A stretch of 64,000 nt of DNA from Bacillus sp. EB01 (GTDB lineage: Bacteria; Bacillota; Bacilli; Bacillales; Cytobacillaceae), in contig NZ_HG964497.1 of NCBI RefSeq assembly GCF_000613125.1, positions 4,365,127 through 4,429,126 of the forward strand, read 5' to 3'. The notes under the pieces were generated by a model that made no database searches, was not told the DNA's origin, and saw nothing but the letters and a program-made list of their open reading frames with translations. Below, one piece after another: positions 24,010-32,318 of this stretch. The translations under genes and the position numbers were made by a program. Positions within the stretch are counted from its first letter, which is position 1. Every line of letters starts with the position of its first letter.

Positions 24010-25254
24010 TTACTTTTCCAAAACAAGAATGATTGTAATGCTAATAATGACAAGGGTAATCGATGCAGCAATCTGACCGGCCAGGAATACTACTGTTGAT
24101 TTATAAAGGAGCGCAAAGAACACAAGTATCGAGGAGGCGGCCAGGGTGATAAACAAAGGGACAGCAGCCTTATCGTTAACCATATCCTTGAGTGCTGGAA
24201 CTGCAGTTTTCCCAATTTCCTTGCTGTATTTGTGCGTCCACCATAGGAAAGGGACTATTTTATACAGATAGCCAAGGATGCTATAGGCTATCCAAAGCAT
24301 GATATATACATATAGAAGCGGTCCAATCGTTTCGGCAAGGCTGCCCGCGGAGAAAGATACAAGAGAGGCAAGATGGACAAGGGCACCGAATAAGATACCT
24401 AGCAGCGCAAACATGAACGGTTTATCAAGCTTTTTCTTGATTCTTTTTCCGATGATTTGGAGAATATGCCAGGCAAACATCATGAATCCAATCGCCAGCA
24501 GTGCTAAACCTAAGCCTAAAAGGACATCGTTTCCTGTCCAGAAGCTTATTGCCGTAACCACAAGCCCTATAGTATAAACCGCGTACACCCAGGCAGCCAT
24601 TTTCATCCCAAACCCATGGGCAAGTGAAAACATCGGCACCATTTTGTAAGAAAACCCGAAGATCAATAAGGTGAACCAACCGGCTGTTCCTAGTAAAATG
24701 TGGCTTTTCAATATTGGAATGTAGGCATCTCCGCCTGATCCGGTTTTCATTGACCAAACCATTGTAATCCCTAATATGATTGTCACTAGCAGGCAGACTA
24801 GTGCAGATCCGACGAAAAGTGTCAGGATGTTAGGCTTAGCCTGCTTTCTCAGCGTCATACCCATTTGAAAAATAAACATCAGAATGCCAATCAGCATTAG
24901 CACCCCGGGTAGAAACGCATTTCCAGGACTAACATATAGCATTAATGAAAATAGCGTAATACCGATAGCAGTGACAGCAAACTGGACAAACCCGAATTTT
25001 TCGCTCCAGATGGGTGTTAGAAACGCGACAGGTACCAGCTGATACACCGCCCCCATTGCCGTCATCAGCGCCCATCCCAGCAACAATAGGTGAGCCGCTG
25101 ACCAAATAGCAGGAATCCGGAATACTCCTTCAGAAACCATGTCGCCATTTACAATCAGCAATACCTGGGAAGTAACAAGGGAAACGAGCGCTATTAGAAT
25201 AAATGCAAATGGCAGCTTTATATTTGTTTCATTCCCTGAAGTTTGTTGAATCAT
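24010..25254 (-). CDS. 12-TM heme-copper oxidase subunit I-like / NnrS-like membrane protein
   Basis: A 414-residue protein that is almost wholly hydrophobic, with about 12 helices. Histidines inside or at helix ends could bind heme or copper: H55 (WSAAHLLLLGW), H185 (KSHILLGTAGWF), H213 (FSLAHGF), H263 and H294. The YKMVPMFSLAHG and YKIVPFLWWTHKYS repeats recall NnrS and NorB/cbb3-like subunits, but the canonical HPXVY and six-histidine oxidase pattern is not complete. A role in nitric oxide or oxygen handling is inferred from the operon: Crp/Fnr regulator, two DUF2249 proteins and MIP18. RBS AAAGGTG precedes the ATG. This family is largely uncharacterised in Bacillaceae. Confidence 0.75.
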   Translation of the reverse strand: MIQQTSGNETNIKLPFAFILIALVSLVTSQVLLIVNGDMVSEGVFRIPAIWSAAHLLLLGWALMTAMGAVYQLVPVAFLTPIWSEKFGFVQFAVTAIGITLFSLMLYVSPGNAFLPGVLMLIGILMFIFQMGMTLRKQAKPNILTLFVGSALVCLLVTIILGITMVWSMKTGSGGDAYIPILKSHILLGTAGWFTLLIFGFSYKMVPMFSLAHGFGMKMAAWVYAVYTIGLVVTAISFWTGNDVLLGLGLALLAIGFMMFAWHILQIIGKRIKKKLDKPFMFALLGILFGALVHLASLVSFSAGSLAETIGPLLYVYIMLWIAYSILGYLYKIVPFLWWTHKYSKEIGKTAVPALKDMVNDKAAVPLFITLAASSILVFFALLYKSTVVFLAGQIAASITLVIISITIILVLEK

Positions 25255-25268
25255 CTAAATCACACCTT

Positions 25269-25475
25269 TTATCGAAAAATCTCAATCTTGTAGCTGCCAT
25301 CTTCCTGTTCCTCAGTCCGCTGCTTAAGCCCAAGCTCCTGTAGCTGCTCATAAAGGAACATTGGGCGGCGGTCATTAATAATGGTCAGTGTTTGATTTTT
25401 ACCAAGTGTTTCAAGGGTGGCTAATGTCCGCATCATCGGCTGCGGCGGTTCAAGTCCGCGGTTATCAAGAATCAT
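25269..25475 (-). CDS. DUF2249 protein (b)
   Basis: A 68-residue protein with the TusA/SirA-like DUF2249 pattern LDNRGLEPPQPMMRTLATLE and INDRRPMFLYEQLQELG. The start ATG shares bases with the stop of the preceding DUF2249 gene (ATGA overlap), so it is translationally coupled. DUF2249 genes commonly accompany nitrite/NO metabolism genes; the biochemical role is unknown. An upstream in-frame start (25511) would overlap further without an RBS. Confidence 0.82.
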   Translation of the reverse strand: MILDNRGLEPPQPMMRTLATLETLGKNQTLTIINDRRPMFLYEQLQELGLKQRTEEQEDGSYKIEIFR

Positions 25476-25714
25476 GAATGTGCACCTCTCTTGGTAAAGG
25501 TCACTTTCCAATGTTTCTTTTCCAACTCCTCAAGGTCGTGAGTGAACCCTTTCGCTTTCATGACCGCAAATAGAGGAACAGGCTTGAATGGGGCATGAAG
25601 GATAAATGCATCATTTTCCTCGAGCCCTCTAATTGCGTCCATAATCTTTTGGAATGGTTCAATCTTATTTTTTAAATCCTCCCGAACATCCAATTCAATG
25701 ATCTTATTTTCCAT
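25472..25714 (-). CDS. DUF2249 protein (a)
   Basis: An 80-residue protein: IIELDVREDLKNKIEPFQKI, then AIRGLEENDAFILHAPFKPV and LFAVMKAKGF. This is the standard DUF2249 layout (DVR, then a Gly/Glu hairpin, then HxPxP and a Lys-Gly-Phe loop). It begins 19 bp after crp2; GGGAGAGGA lies before ATG 25714. Second gene of the operon; overlaps the next by 4 bp. Confidence 0.82.
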   Translation of the reverse strand: MENKIIELDVREDLKNKIEPFQKIMDAIRGLEENDAFILHAPFKPVPLFAVMKAKGFTHDLEELEKKHWKVTFTKRGAHS

Positions 25715-25733
25715 AGGTAATCCTCTCCCTTTA

Positions 25734-26423
25734 TTAAAATAGTTCCGATTGCAGTGCTTCGGAGTTAATGAGATAAAATCCCGAATCATCCTGTTCAATA
25801 AACTTTTTCTTCTTTAAGTGGTTTACTGTTCGAGAGACGGTTTCCCTCGAAGTTCCAATCATGTTGGCCAACTCGCGGTTCGTGAATTGGGTAGTCAATC
25901 TGTGAAGGTCCCCCAGCTCGACTCCGTTTGATTTAGTAAGTCTGAGCAAAAGAAGGACGATTTGCTCATAGGTATTATGAAGGATTTGGGCTTCAAGCCT
26001 TTCCTGAAGGTCGACTATCTTTTCACCAAGTACCTTGAATAACTTAATGCTCAGCTCAGGATAGGCGATCAGCACTTTTTCGAATTCATTAATTGGAATA
26101 ACCACTAATTGAGCTTCTTCAATGATCTCTGCATGTGCAGGGTAGTTTCCTTTTCTAAAAAATCCTGCATGCGGGAACATTTCTCCGGCCTCTAAAACTG
26201 AAACGATTTGTTCTTTCCCGGCAGAATCTGTTTTGTAAATTTTCACCTTACCGGAATGAATGAAAAAGACACGGTCAAGAGGATCATCCTGCATAAACAC
26301 ATACATTTTATTTTTAAAATTGCGCGCCTGGGCGATTTTAACTAGCTCCTCCAATTCACAAAAATTCAACTCCCTGAAAATTGGAACGGCTGATAACCGT
26401 TTAATGATGTCAGTCCGCTTCAT
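25734..26423 (-). CDS. Crp/Fnr family transcriptional regulator (paralogue 2)
   Basis: A 229-residue regulator, colinear with the one at 14.95-15.65 kb: N-terminal effector barrel (MFPHAGFFRKGNYPAHAE), dimer helix, and a C-terminal HTH with SRETVSRTV. It also lacks an Fnr-type cysteine cluster. First gene of an operon with two DUF2249 genes, the NnrS-like gene and MIP18. AAGGTG lies 6 nt before ATG 26423. A perfect GTGAT-N4-ATCAC dyad upstream suggests auto- or cross-activation by these paralogues. The input signal cannot be read from the sequence. Confidence 0.9.
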   Translation of the reverse strand: MKRTDIIKRLSAVPIFRELNFCELEELVKIAQARNFKNKMYVFMQDDPLDRVFFIHSGKVKIYKTDSAGKEQIVSVLEAGEMFPHAGFFRKGNYPAHAEIIEEAQLVVIPINEFEKVLIAYPELSIKLFKVLGEKIVDLQERLEAQILHNTYEQIVLLLLRLTKSNGVELGDLHRLTTQFTNRELANMIGTSRETVSRTVNHLKKKKFIEQDDSGFYLINSEALQSELF

Positions 26424-26462
26424 CGGCATCACCTTTTACCCTATATATTTGTTGTTAACCAC

Positions 26463-26504
26463 AGTGTATCAGGGTTAAAAAGCCAAATATGTGATGTTCA
26501 TCAC
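26463..26504 (-). promoter_or_regulatory. Crp/Fnr-type operator and promoter of the crp2 operon
   Basis: Perfect dyad GTGAT-GTTC-ATCAC at 26491-26504. On the minus strand a TACACT -10 (complement of 26463-26468) begins 29.5 bp from the dyad centre, placing the operator near -41.5. Confidence 0.65.
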
Positions 26505-26629
26505 GCTCATTTAAAATTAAAGTGCCCTGTGTGAAAAATCGCAGTAAGGCCATGGACTTCAGCACTTTTAACAGTTTTGTGAACATGTAGAATTTCATTT
26601 GTAAACCAAAAAGAAAGGAAGTTTAGGAA

Positions 26630-26746
26630 ATGGAACTACAAAGAGAAACGAAAGTCCCGAAAGTCGTGAAAGCGAACAAAAATGGATCTTGCCGAGGACG
26701 ACGATCAGGAATAAAAGCAGCATTAGCTGTTTTTAAGCCAATGTGA
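26630..26746 (+). CDS. 38-residue basic peptide with CRGRR motif
   Basis: A short frame beginning MELQRETKVPKVVKANKNGS and continuing with CRGRRSGIKAALAVFKPM. AGGAA/AAAGGAA motifs precede the ATG. It is strongly basic, with one cysteine and an amphipathic C-terminus. It lies between the crp2 operator and the plus-strand DUF2249 gene, whose own operator overlaps its stop codon. I do not recognise a family; reality is uncertain. Confidence 0.5.
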   Translation: MELQRETKVPKVVKANKNGSCRGRRSGIKAALAVFKPM

Positions 26747-26784
26747 TACAGCGCACAGCAGCCATACTACACGGCAGTTATAAT
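26742..26784 (+). promoter_or_regulatory. degenerate Crp/Fnr-type site and promoter of the plus-strand DUF2249 gene
   Basis: TGTGATACAGCGCACA at 26742-26757 keeps one full GTGAT half and a degenerate second half. A perfect TATAAT at 26779-26784 starts 29.5 bp from its centre, the same geometry as the perfect dyads. Confidence 0.5.
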
Positions 26785-26819
26785 CAAAAAGAAATAACAA
26801 CATTACAGGAGTGATAATA

Positions 26820-27053
26820 ATGAAAACTTTTGCTGCAGTTGTAAATGTTCCTGATTTCCCGCCTCGTGAAAAGCACCCAACTATTTTTCGGACGTTTGAC
26901 AGCCTGAACAAGGGTGAAAAAATGCAAATCGTCAACGATCACGATCCACGCCCGCTGCTTTATCAATTCATGATGGAACGTCCTGAAATCTTTGAATGGC
27001 AATACCTTGAGGAAGGACCGGAAACCTGGAAGGTCTCGATTCTGAGGAAATAA
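26820..27053 (+). CDS. DUF2249 protein (c)
   Basis: A 77-residue DUF2249 protein: VVNVPDFPPREKHPTIFRTF, then LNKGEKMQIVNDHDPRPLLY and WKVSILRK. AGGAG is 8 nt before ATG 26820; an in-frame GTG at 26811 is part of the RBS. It is transcribed away from the crp2 operon and has its own TATAAT promoter. A third DUF2249 protein in the same 2-kb island strengthens the link to nitrogen-oxide or low-oxygen metabolism. Confidence 0.85.
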   Translation: MKTFAAVVNVPDFPPREKHPTIFRTFDSLNKGEKMQIVNDHDPRPLLYQFMMERPEIFEWQYLEEGPETWKVSILRK

Positions 27054-27061
27054 TAGATTGA

Positions 27062-27098
27062 AGCCCCGAGGTTAGTGAACTCGGGGTTATATCTTTTT
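27062..27098 (+). terminator. terminator after DUF2249 (c)
   Basis: CCCCGAG / CTCGGGG stem with a 9-nt loop, then TTATATCTTTTT. Confidence 0.75.
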
Positions 27099-27104
27099 AA
27101 AAAT

Positions 27105-27305
27105 TTTCGAGTACAATTCAGTGCCGCCCGGCAAGTGAAATGTCCTTGAAATTAGGTTTCGAGTACATTTCGATGTCGCCGTGCAAGTGAAATGTCCTTG
27201 AAATAGGGTTTCGAGTACAATTCGATGTCGCTTGGGAGGTGGAATGTCCTTGAAATGGAGTTTCGAGTACATTTCGATGCTACCTAGTAAGTAAAATGTA
27301 CTCGT
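27105..27305. repeat. 52-bp-period dyad array A
   Basis: Four units. TTTCGAGTACA-type cores start at 27105, 27157, 27209 and 27261, exactly 52 bp apart. Between them the inverted core GAAATGTCCTTGAAA occurs at 27137, 27189 and in a variant at 27241. Dyad centres therefore fall every 26 bp (27154, 27180 and so on). Unlike CRISPR, there are no unique spacers. Confidence 0.85.
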
Positions 27306-27424
27306 ACTTGCCTTATCTCTTTCGACTGGCTCTCAAACCCATGTGCAAAAAAGGTCCCTTCAGCCCTATGTACTTACTTTCTGAAAAATGTGATAAAATG
27401 GGCACAGGAAAGGGGAGAAGTGAG

Positions 27425-28927
27425 TTGGATCAAACAAAATTAGAATCAGAATTTCTGGACTACATAAAGAAAATGGCAGCATACCAAGAGGCGTTAGGAT
27501 TAATTTACTGGGATTTGCGGACTGGGGCGCCTAGAGACGGCCATGATCAACGCGCTGAAGTGATAGGGATGTTGTCTTCAGAAGTGTTCAACATGTCCGT
27601 TTCCGAGCAGATGGCTGAATACATAGAAGGGCTTACAGGCGGCGAGATTAGTGAAATTACGGCAGCGTCATTAAAAGAATGCAAAAAACAATATGACCTG
27701 AACAAAAAGATTCCTGCCGATGAATATCGTGAGTTTGTGGTTCTCCAATCCAAAGCGGAATCGGTATGGGAAAAGGCGAAGGAAACTTCTGATTTTGCAT
27801 TGTTCCTGCCATATCTTGAAAAGCTGATTGATACGACAAAACGGTTCATCACTTATTGGGGGTATGAAGGAAATAGATACAATACGTTGCTTGACCAATA
27901 TGAACCTGGAGTTACCGTGGAAGTACTGGACGATGTTTTTGCCAGGCTGCGCGACAATATCGTACCACTAGTCCAAAAAATCTCCCAATCGAATAAACTA
28001 GAAACAGAATTTCTTTTCAAGCATTTCCCGAAGGAAGCTCAGAAAGGCTATAGCCTCGAAGCACTTAGCCAAATTGGATACAACTTCGATGCTGGCAGGC
28101 TCGACGAAACGGTCCATCCATTCGCAACCGGTTTGAATCCAGGTGATGTCAGGGTTACAACCAATTATGATGAACACGATTTCCGGGTAGCAGTTTTTGG
28201 TACCATCCACGAGGGAGGCCATGCCCTTTATGAACAGAATATTTCGAAGGACTTGATTGGCACCCCGCTTTGCGATGGAACCTCAATGGGGATCCATGAG
28301 TCTCAGTCACTATTTTATGAAAACTTTATTGGCCGAAGCCAGGGCTTTTGGAAAAACAATTATAGCTTGTTGAAACAGTATGCTGAGGGGCAATTCGATG
28401 ATGTTAGTGTTGAAAGCTTCTACAAAGCAATCAATGAATCAAAGCCATCGCTGATTCGCATTGAAGCGGATGAACTGACATATCCTTTGCATATCATTAT
28501 CCGCTATGAAATTGAAAAGGCTTTGTTCAACGATGAAATCCAGCCAGCTGACCTGCCAGAAGTTTGGAACAGGAAGTATGAGGAGTACCTCGGCATCCGG
28601 CCTGAAAATGATGCGGAAGGAGTCCTGCAAGATGTCCATTGGGCAGGAGGGTCGTTCGGGTATTTCCCGTCCTATGCGCTTGGTTATATGTATGCCGCTC
28701 AATTCATGAACAAGCTGAAGTCCGAAATGCCTAACTTCAACATCATGCTTGAGGAGGGAAATCTCCTGCCGATTAAGGAGTGGCTAACCAAGAATGTCCA
28801 TCAATATGGGAAAATGAAGCAGCCACTCGAGATCCTTCAGGATGTAACCGGGGAAGGGCTGAATCCACAATACTTGATTGATTATCTCCATGAAAAATAC
28901 GGTAAGCTATACGCACTGGCCGAATAG
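27425..28927 (+). CDS. ypwA: metallocarboxypeptidase, M32 family
   Basis: The 500-residue zinc carboxypeptidase removes C-terminal residues from peptides in the cytosol. The catalytic motif is FGTIHEGGHALYEQ (HEXXH), followed by GIHESQSLFYENFIGR. Also conserved are YWDLRTGAPRDG near the start and DVHWAGGSFGYFPSYALGYM near the end. I start at TTG 27425: GGGGAG is 7 nt upstream and the length then equals B. subtilis YpwA (501). The frame is open to 27296 but those 43 residues run into array A and look non-coding. Confidence 0.93.
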   Translation: MDQTKLESEFLDYIKKMAAYQEALGLIYWDLRTGAPRDGHDQRAEVIGMLSSEVFNMSVSEQMAEYIEGLTGGEISEITAASLKECKKQYDLNKKIPADEYREFVVLQSKAESVWEKAKETSDFALFLPYLEKLIDTTKRFITYWGYEGNRYNTLLDQYEPGVTVEVLDDVFARLRDNIVPLVQKISQSNKLETEFLFKHFPKEAQKGYSLEALSQIGYNFDAGRLDETVHPFATGLNPGDVRVTTNYDEHDFRVAVFGTIHEGGHALYEQNISKDLIGTPLCDGTSMGIHESQSLFYENFIGRSQGFWKNNYSLLKQYAEGQFDDVSVESFYKAINESKPSLIRIEADELTYPLHIIIRYEIEKALFNDEIQPADLPEVWNRKYEEYLGIRPENDAEGVLQDVHWAGGSFGYFPSYALGYMYAAQFMNKLKSEMPNFNIMLEEGNLLPIKEWLTKNVHQYGKMKQPLEILQDVTGEGLNPQYLIDYLHEKYGKLYALAE

Positions 28928-28936
28928 GTGTGCGGG

Positions 28937-29845
28937 ATGACTTTTAAGAATAAACTCCCTTTGGTGTTAATTGCCCTTGGCGCGGCGTTATGGGGGACAA
29001 TCGCAATTTTTGTAAGGGGCCTTGCCGGACTCGGTTTAAGTTCAATGGAAATTGTAACAGTCCGGGTGGTACTTGCAACAATCTTGCTTGCGTTTATTGG
29101 ATTGCTCAACTACCGGAATGAGCTGGCTGTTCGGGCAAAGGATAGCTGGATGTTTGTCGGAACCGGGATTTTCAGCATCGTTTTCTTTAATTGGTGCTAT
29201 TTTACGTCATTAAATAATATGGACGTTTCAATGGCTGTCATTCTTTTATATACCTCGCCGATTTTTGTTTCGATCCTTTCGTTTTTCGTCTTCCGGGAAA
29301 GATTTACAAGGATGAAAACGCTGGCTTTGGCAGGGACGTTCCTTGGCGTGGTCCTTGTATCTGGCATTAATGGGAACAGTACCGAGATTGGGCTATGGGG
29401 CTTGTTGATTGGCATTGGCGCTGGGTTCGGTTATGCCTTATATAGCATTTTTGGGAAAATTGCCCTGAAAAAGTATACAACCTTTACTGTTACGTTTTAC
29501 ACCTTTCTGGCTGCTTCGCTCTTTCTTGTCCCATATACGCAAATATGGAAGAAAGCACCGCTGCTGCTTGAAGGGGAGACGCTTTTATATGAAATAGGCC
29601 TGGCCCTTTTCCCGACCGTGCTCGCCTATTTCCTCTATACAAAAGGACTCGAAAAAACCGACAGCTCGTTGGCTTCCATCATTGCAACAGTTGAGCCGAT
29701 GGTCGCAACCTTAATCGGAATTTTTATGTTCGGTGAAAACATAAGTCTTATCCAACTTGCCGGCGCACTTTTCATTCTGTTATCTGTATCGGTTGCTAAT
29801 TTGGAAGGCGGGATAAGAACACATAAAAAAGGGCTCCAGTCGTAA
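28937..29845 (+). CDS. EamA/DMT family transporter
   Basis: A 302-residue, 10-TM protein of two EamA repeats (GAALWGTIAIFVRGL in the first; GAGFGYALYSIFGKIAL opening the second; EPMVATLIGIFMFGE near the end). Members export amino acids or metabolites; the substrate here cannot be told. AGGTG is 6 nt from ATG 28937. It starts 9 bp after ypwA, so the two are likely co-transcribed. The stop codon lies within the shared terminator. Confidence 0.88.
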   Translation: MTFKNKLPLVLIALGAALWGTIAIFVRGLAGLGLSSMEIVTVRVVLATILLAFIGLLNYRNELAVRAKDSWMFVGTGIFSIVFFNWCYFTSLNNMDVSMAVILLYTSPIFVSILSFFVFRERFTRMKTLALAGTFLGVVLVSGINGNSTEIGLWGLLIGIGAGFGYALYSIFGKIALKKYTTFTVTFYTFLAASLFLVPYTQIWKKAPLLLEGETLLYEIGLALFPTVLAYFLYTKGLEKTDSSLASIIATVEPMVATLIGIFMFGENISLIQLAGALFILLSVSVANLEGGIRTHKKGLQS

Positions 29846-29868
29846 TTAACGACGGAGCCCTTTGAGTT
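29828..29868. terminator. bidirectional terminator between eamA and the ba3 oxidase operon
   Basis: GGGCTCC / GGAGCCC plus inner GTCGT / ACGAC with one bulged A; A-run before and T-rich after. Confidence 0.8.
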
Positions 29869-29879
29869 TTAAAGTACGT

Positions 29880-31535
29880 TTACCATGTAACCCAGCCCTT
29901 GGAACCTTCAGGTGCCTGCTGGATAATATCCATAAGCGGAATCGTATAAGCAAACAAAATCAGGACGGCAGTGATGCCAAGCCAAACCTTCCAGTTTTCG
30001 AAAAGCGCAGGGGCTTTTTCTGTTGGGTCGCTTGCTTCTGCAACCGGGAATTCCTCTTCACCCTTAGGAGAGAAGAAAGCCAAATTAACAAAGATTATTA
30101 AGACGAGAATAATTCCAATGAACAGGATTGATCCGCCGATTGCCTGTGCAACCTGGTAAGGAATCCATTCAGCTGCCTGGGCGGAACCGCCATATTCAGA
30201 GAACGAAGATCGGCGCGGTGCCCCCAGAAGCCCTGCTGCATGCATGGCACCGGACATGAAGGTCATGCCGACAACCCACACCCAGGCCTGGATAATCGCA
30301 AGCTTGTTCATTGATTTTGTGAGCTTCCTGCCTGTCAAATGCGGTATCAGCCAGTACGAAATCCCGAAGAATGTCAGGATGACGGTTGTTGCCAAAGTCA
30401 GGTGGAAGTGACCAGTTACCCAAATCGTGTTGTGAACAACCTGGTTCATTTGGTGGGAAGCATTAATGATACCTCCTGCACCTGCCGGTATAAAAGCAGC
30501 CATGCCGATGAAGGGAACCGTGAACCTTGCGTCTCCCCATGGAAGCGTCTTAATCCAGCCAAACAAACCGGTCCCGCCTTTGGCGCGGCCTGTTCTTTCA
30601 AAGGTAGCGAACATTGAGAACGCCGTCATAAGTGACGGAACAATAACCATGAATGTTAAGATGACCTGAATAAACTTCCAAGTTGGGTCAATCCCTGGCT
30701 CAGTGAGCTGGTGATGGAATCCGACCGGGATCGAGAATATCAGGAATAGCAGGAACGATAATCTTGCAAGCGAGTCAGAAAAGATTTTTCCGCCAATGAT
30801 CTTCGGGATAATTACATACCACGCCATATAGGCAGGAAGGAGCCAGAAGTAAACGAGCGGATGGCCGAAATACCAGAACAGCGTCCGGCTAATCAGCACG
30901 TCAACAGTGTCAACAATCCCAAGTGACCATGGAAGAAGCTGGAACAGTACGGTTGCTGCGACACCAATAGTTGCAACAATCCAAAGGACGGTATTGATCA
31001 CAACCATAAAGGTTAAAAGCGGACCGGTTTTTCCAGGATTATTCCGTTTCCATCTGATATAGCCCATAATATTGGATGCACCGCAAATCCAGCTGCCAAC
31101 AACAACAAACGTCAGGCCGGCATAAAAGATTGGGTGTGCCATTAGCGGCGCATAGAAGGTAAACAGGACAGTTGCTTTATTTAATAAAATCATAACAGCT
31201 GCCATGAGTGTACCGGCAGTCATTGTCCAAAAACCAATCCAGCCAGTCAAGCGGGCTTTATCGGTAAATGTCCCGGCTGTCCGACTCACTGCTGCCGTTT
31301 GGAAGCCCATGATGAAGAATGTTGTCAAAACAAGGCCCAGCAATACACCGTGGACGGTTAAAACTTGGTAGTAGTCAATTCCCCAGGGAAGCTTGAATTC
31401 ACCTGAACGGACTAGCACTTGCAGAAGACCCATCAGCCCTCCAAGTGCAAGCGCAATAAAAGCTACATAAAAATGGGCCATGGAAAGCTTTGCATCGCGA
31501 GGATCGACTTTTGTTTGAATGGTAGTTTCCTGCAT
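29880..31535 (-). CDS. ba3-type cytochrome c oxidase subunit I
   Basis: The 551-residue catalytic subunit of a B-family heme-copper oxidase reduces oxygen to water. It has about 13 helices. WYFGHPLVYFWLLPAYM carries the CuB histidine and the cross-linked tyrosine (HPLVY); FHHQLTEPG carries the CuB histidine pair and VTGHFHLTLA the heme ligands. VHGVLLG holds the low-spin heme histidine. It shares one base (TAATG) with subunit II. High-affinity ba3 oxidases usually work at low oxygen, which fits the Fnr-type operator upstream of the operon. Confidence 0.93.
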   Translation of the reverse strand: MQETTIQTKVDPRDAKLSMAHFYVAFIALALGGLMGLLQVLVRSGEFKLPWGIDYYQVLTVHGVLLGLVLTTFFIMGFQTAAVSRTAGTFTDKARLTGWIGFWTMTAGTLMAAVMILLNKATVLFTFYAPLMAHPIFYAGLTFVVVGSWICGASNIMGYIRWKRNNPGKTGPLLTFMVVINTVLWIVATIGVAATVLFQLLPWSLGIVDTVDVLISRTLFWYFGHPLVYFWLLPAYMAWYVIIPKIIGGKIFSDSLARLSFLLFLIFSIPVGFHHQLTEPGIDPTWKFIQVILTFMVIVPSLMTAFSMFATFERTGRAKGGTGLFGWIKTLPWGDARFTVPFIGMAAFIPAGAGGIINASHQMNQVVHNTIWVTGHFHLTLATTVILTFFGISYWLIPHLTGRKLTKSMNKLAIIQAWVWVVGMTFMSGAMHAAGLLGAPRRSSFSEYGGSAQAAEWIPYQVAQAIGGSILFIGIILVLIIFVNLAFFSPKGEEEFPVAEASDPTEKAPALFENWKVWLGITAVLILFAYTIPLMDIIQQAPEGSKGWVTW

Positions 31536-32011
31536 TACTCAATCACCTCAATTGTCGAGTGCATTAAATGGTGTCCAGATCCGCAATATTCGTTGCAGAC
31601 AATCAGGAATTCCCCCAGCTTGTCGAAGGTCGTAACGAATTCGCTGATATAGCCAGGCTCGAGCATCATGTTGATATTTGTTCCAGCAACCTCAAAGCCA
31701 TGGATAACATCCGTTGTTGTAGCGATAACTTTTACTTTTGCTCCAAACGGTACTTCTATTTTCGCAGGATTATAGGAAAAAGCGGAAGCGACATAGACAA
31801 GTTCATAGTCCCAATCCTTGCCTTCGACCTTATTAAGGCCAGGCTGGTCGAATGGAGCAATTGTCCCGACTTCTTCAACATTGATAGTCTTTATAGCGCT
31901 GGGAGGCTGGTGTCCCATATGGAAAGCGCTTACCCCGACGGTTGTCAGGAAGATGGCCAGAATTGAAATACCGAATATGAGCCATAGTTTTTCTGATTTA
32001 TGGATATGCAT
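31535..32011 (-). CDS. ba3-type cytochrome c oxidase subunit II (CuA)
   Basis: The 158-residue electron entry subunit has one N-terminal TM helix (about 9-30) and a cupredoxin domain. CuA ligands are H in TTDVIHGFEV and the motif CNEYCGSGHHLMH (two Cys, His, Met). It lacks a fused heme c domain, as in ba3 oxidases. GGGGGA precedes ATG. It lies between the small subunit IIa gene and subunit I. Confidence 0.93.
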   Translation of the reverse strand: MHIHKSEKLWLIFGISILAIFLTTVGVSAFHMGHQPPSAIKTINVEEVGTIAPFDQPGLNKVEGKDWDYELVYVASAFSYNPAKIEVPFGAKVKVIATTTDVIHGFEVAGTNINMMLEPGYISEFVTTFDKLGEFLIVCNEYCGSGHHLMHSTIEVIE

Positions 32012-32032
32012 GAAAAAATCCCCCTTTCTTTC

Positions 32033-32194
32033 TTAAAAGCGGTCCAGGAATAAGAAGTAAACGCCTAACCACGAAACGATGATAAACAACCCCAATAAAA
32101 ATACAGAAACCATTGTCCCTTTCAATGGCTGATCCGTGCCAGCGGTTTTGTGTTTCACCTTATGGGCGGTTTTTGCTGATTCTATCTTTGCCAT
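32033..32194 (-). CDS. cytochrome c oxidase subunit IIa-like small protein
   Basis: A 53-residue protein: a basic N-terminus (MAKIESAKTAHKVKHK), PLKGTMVSVFLLGLF and one TM helix ending VYFLFLDRF. Size, single helix and position first in a ba3 operon match the CoxIIa subunit of Thermus/Bacillus ba3 oxidases. AGGGAG precedes the ATG. The gap to subunit II is 21 bp. Confidence 0.8.
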   Translation of the reverse strand: MAKIESAKTAHKVKHKTAGTDQPLKGTMVSVFLLGLFIIVSWLGVYFLFLDRF

Positions 32195-32318
32195 CCCCTC
32201 GCACTCCCTTCTAAATAGTTAAAAAAATCAATAAGTTCTTCTTCATCATACAAATTTCTCAAAAAAGTAAAATATGGTTTTCTAAAATTCACAAAGTGTT
32301 CATAACTATGTTTTACCT

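Noticed and set aside
27296-27424. N-terminal extension of YpwA to ATG 27296
   Set aside because: Lies in and just after array A, lacks an RBS and is absent from homologues.
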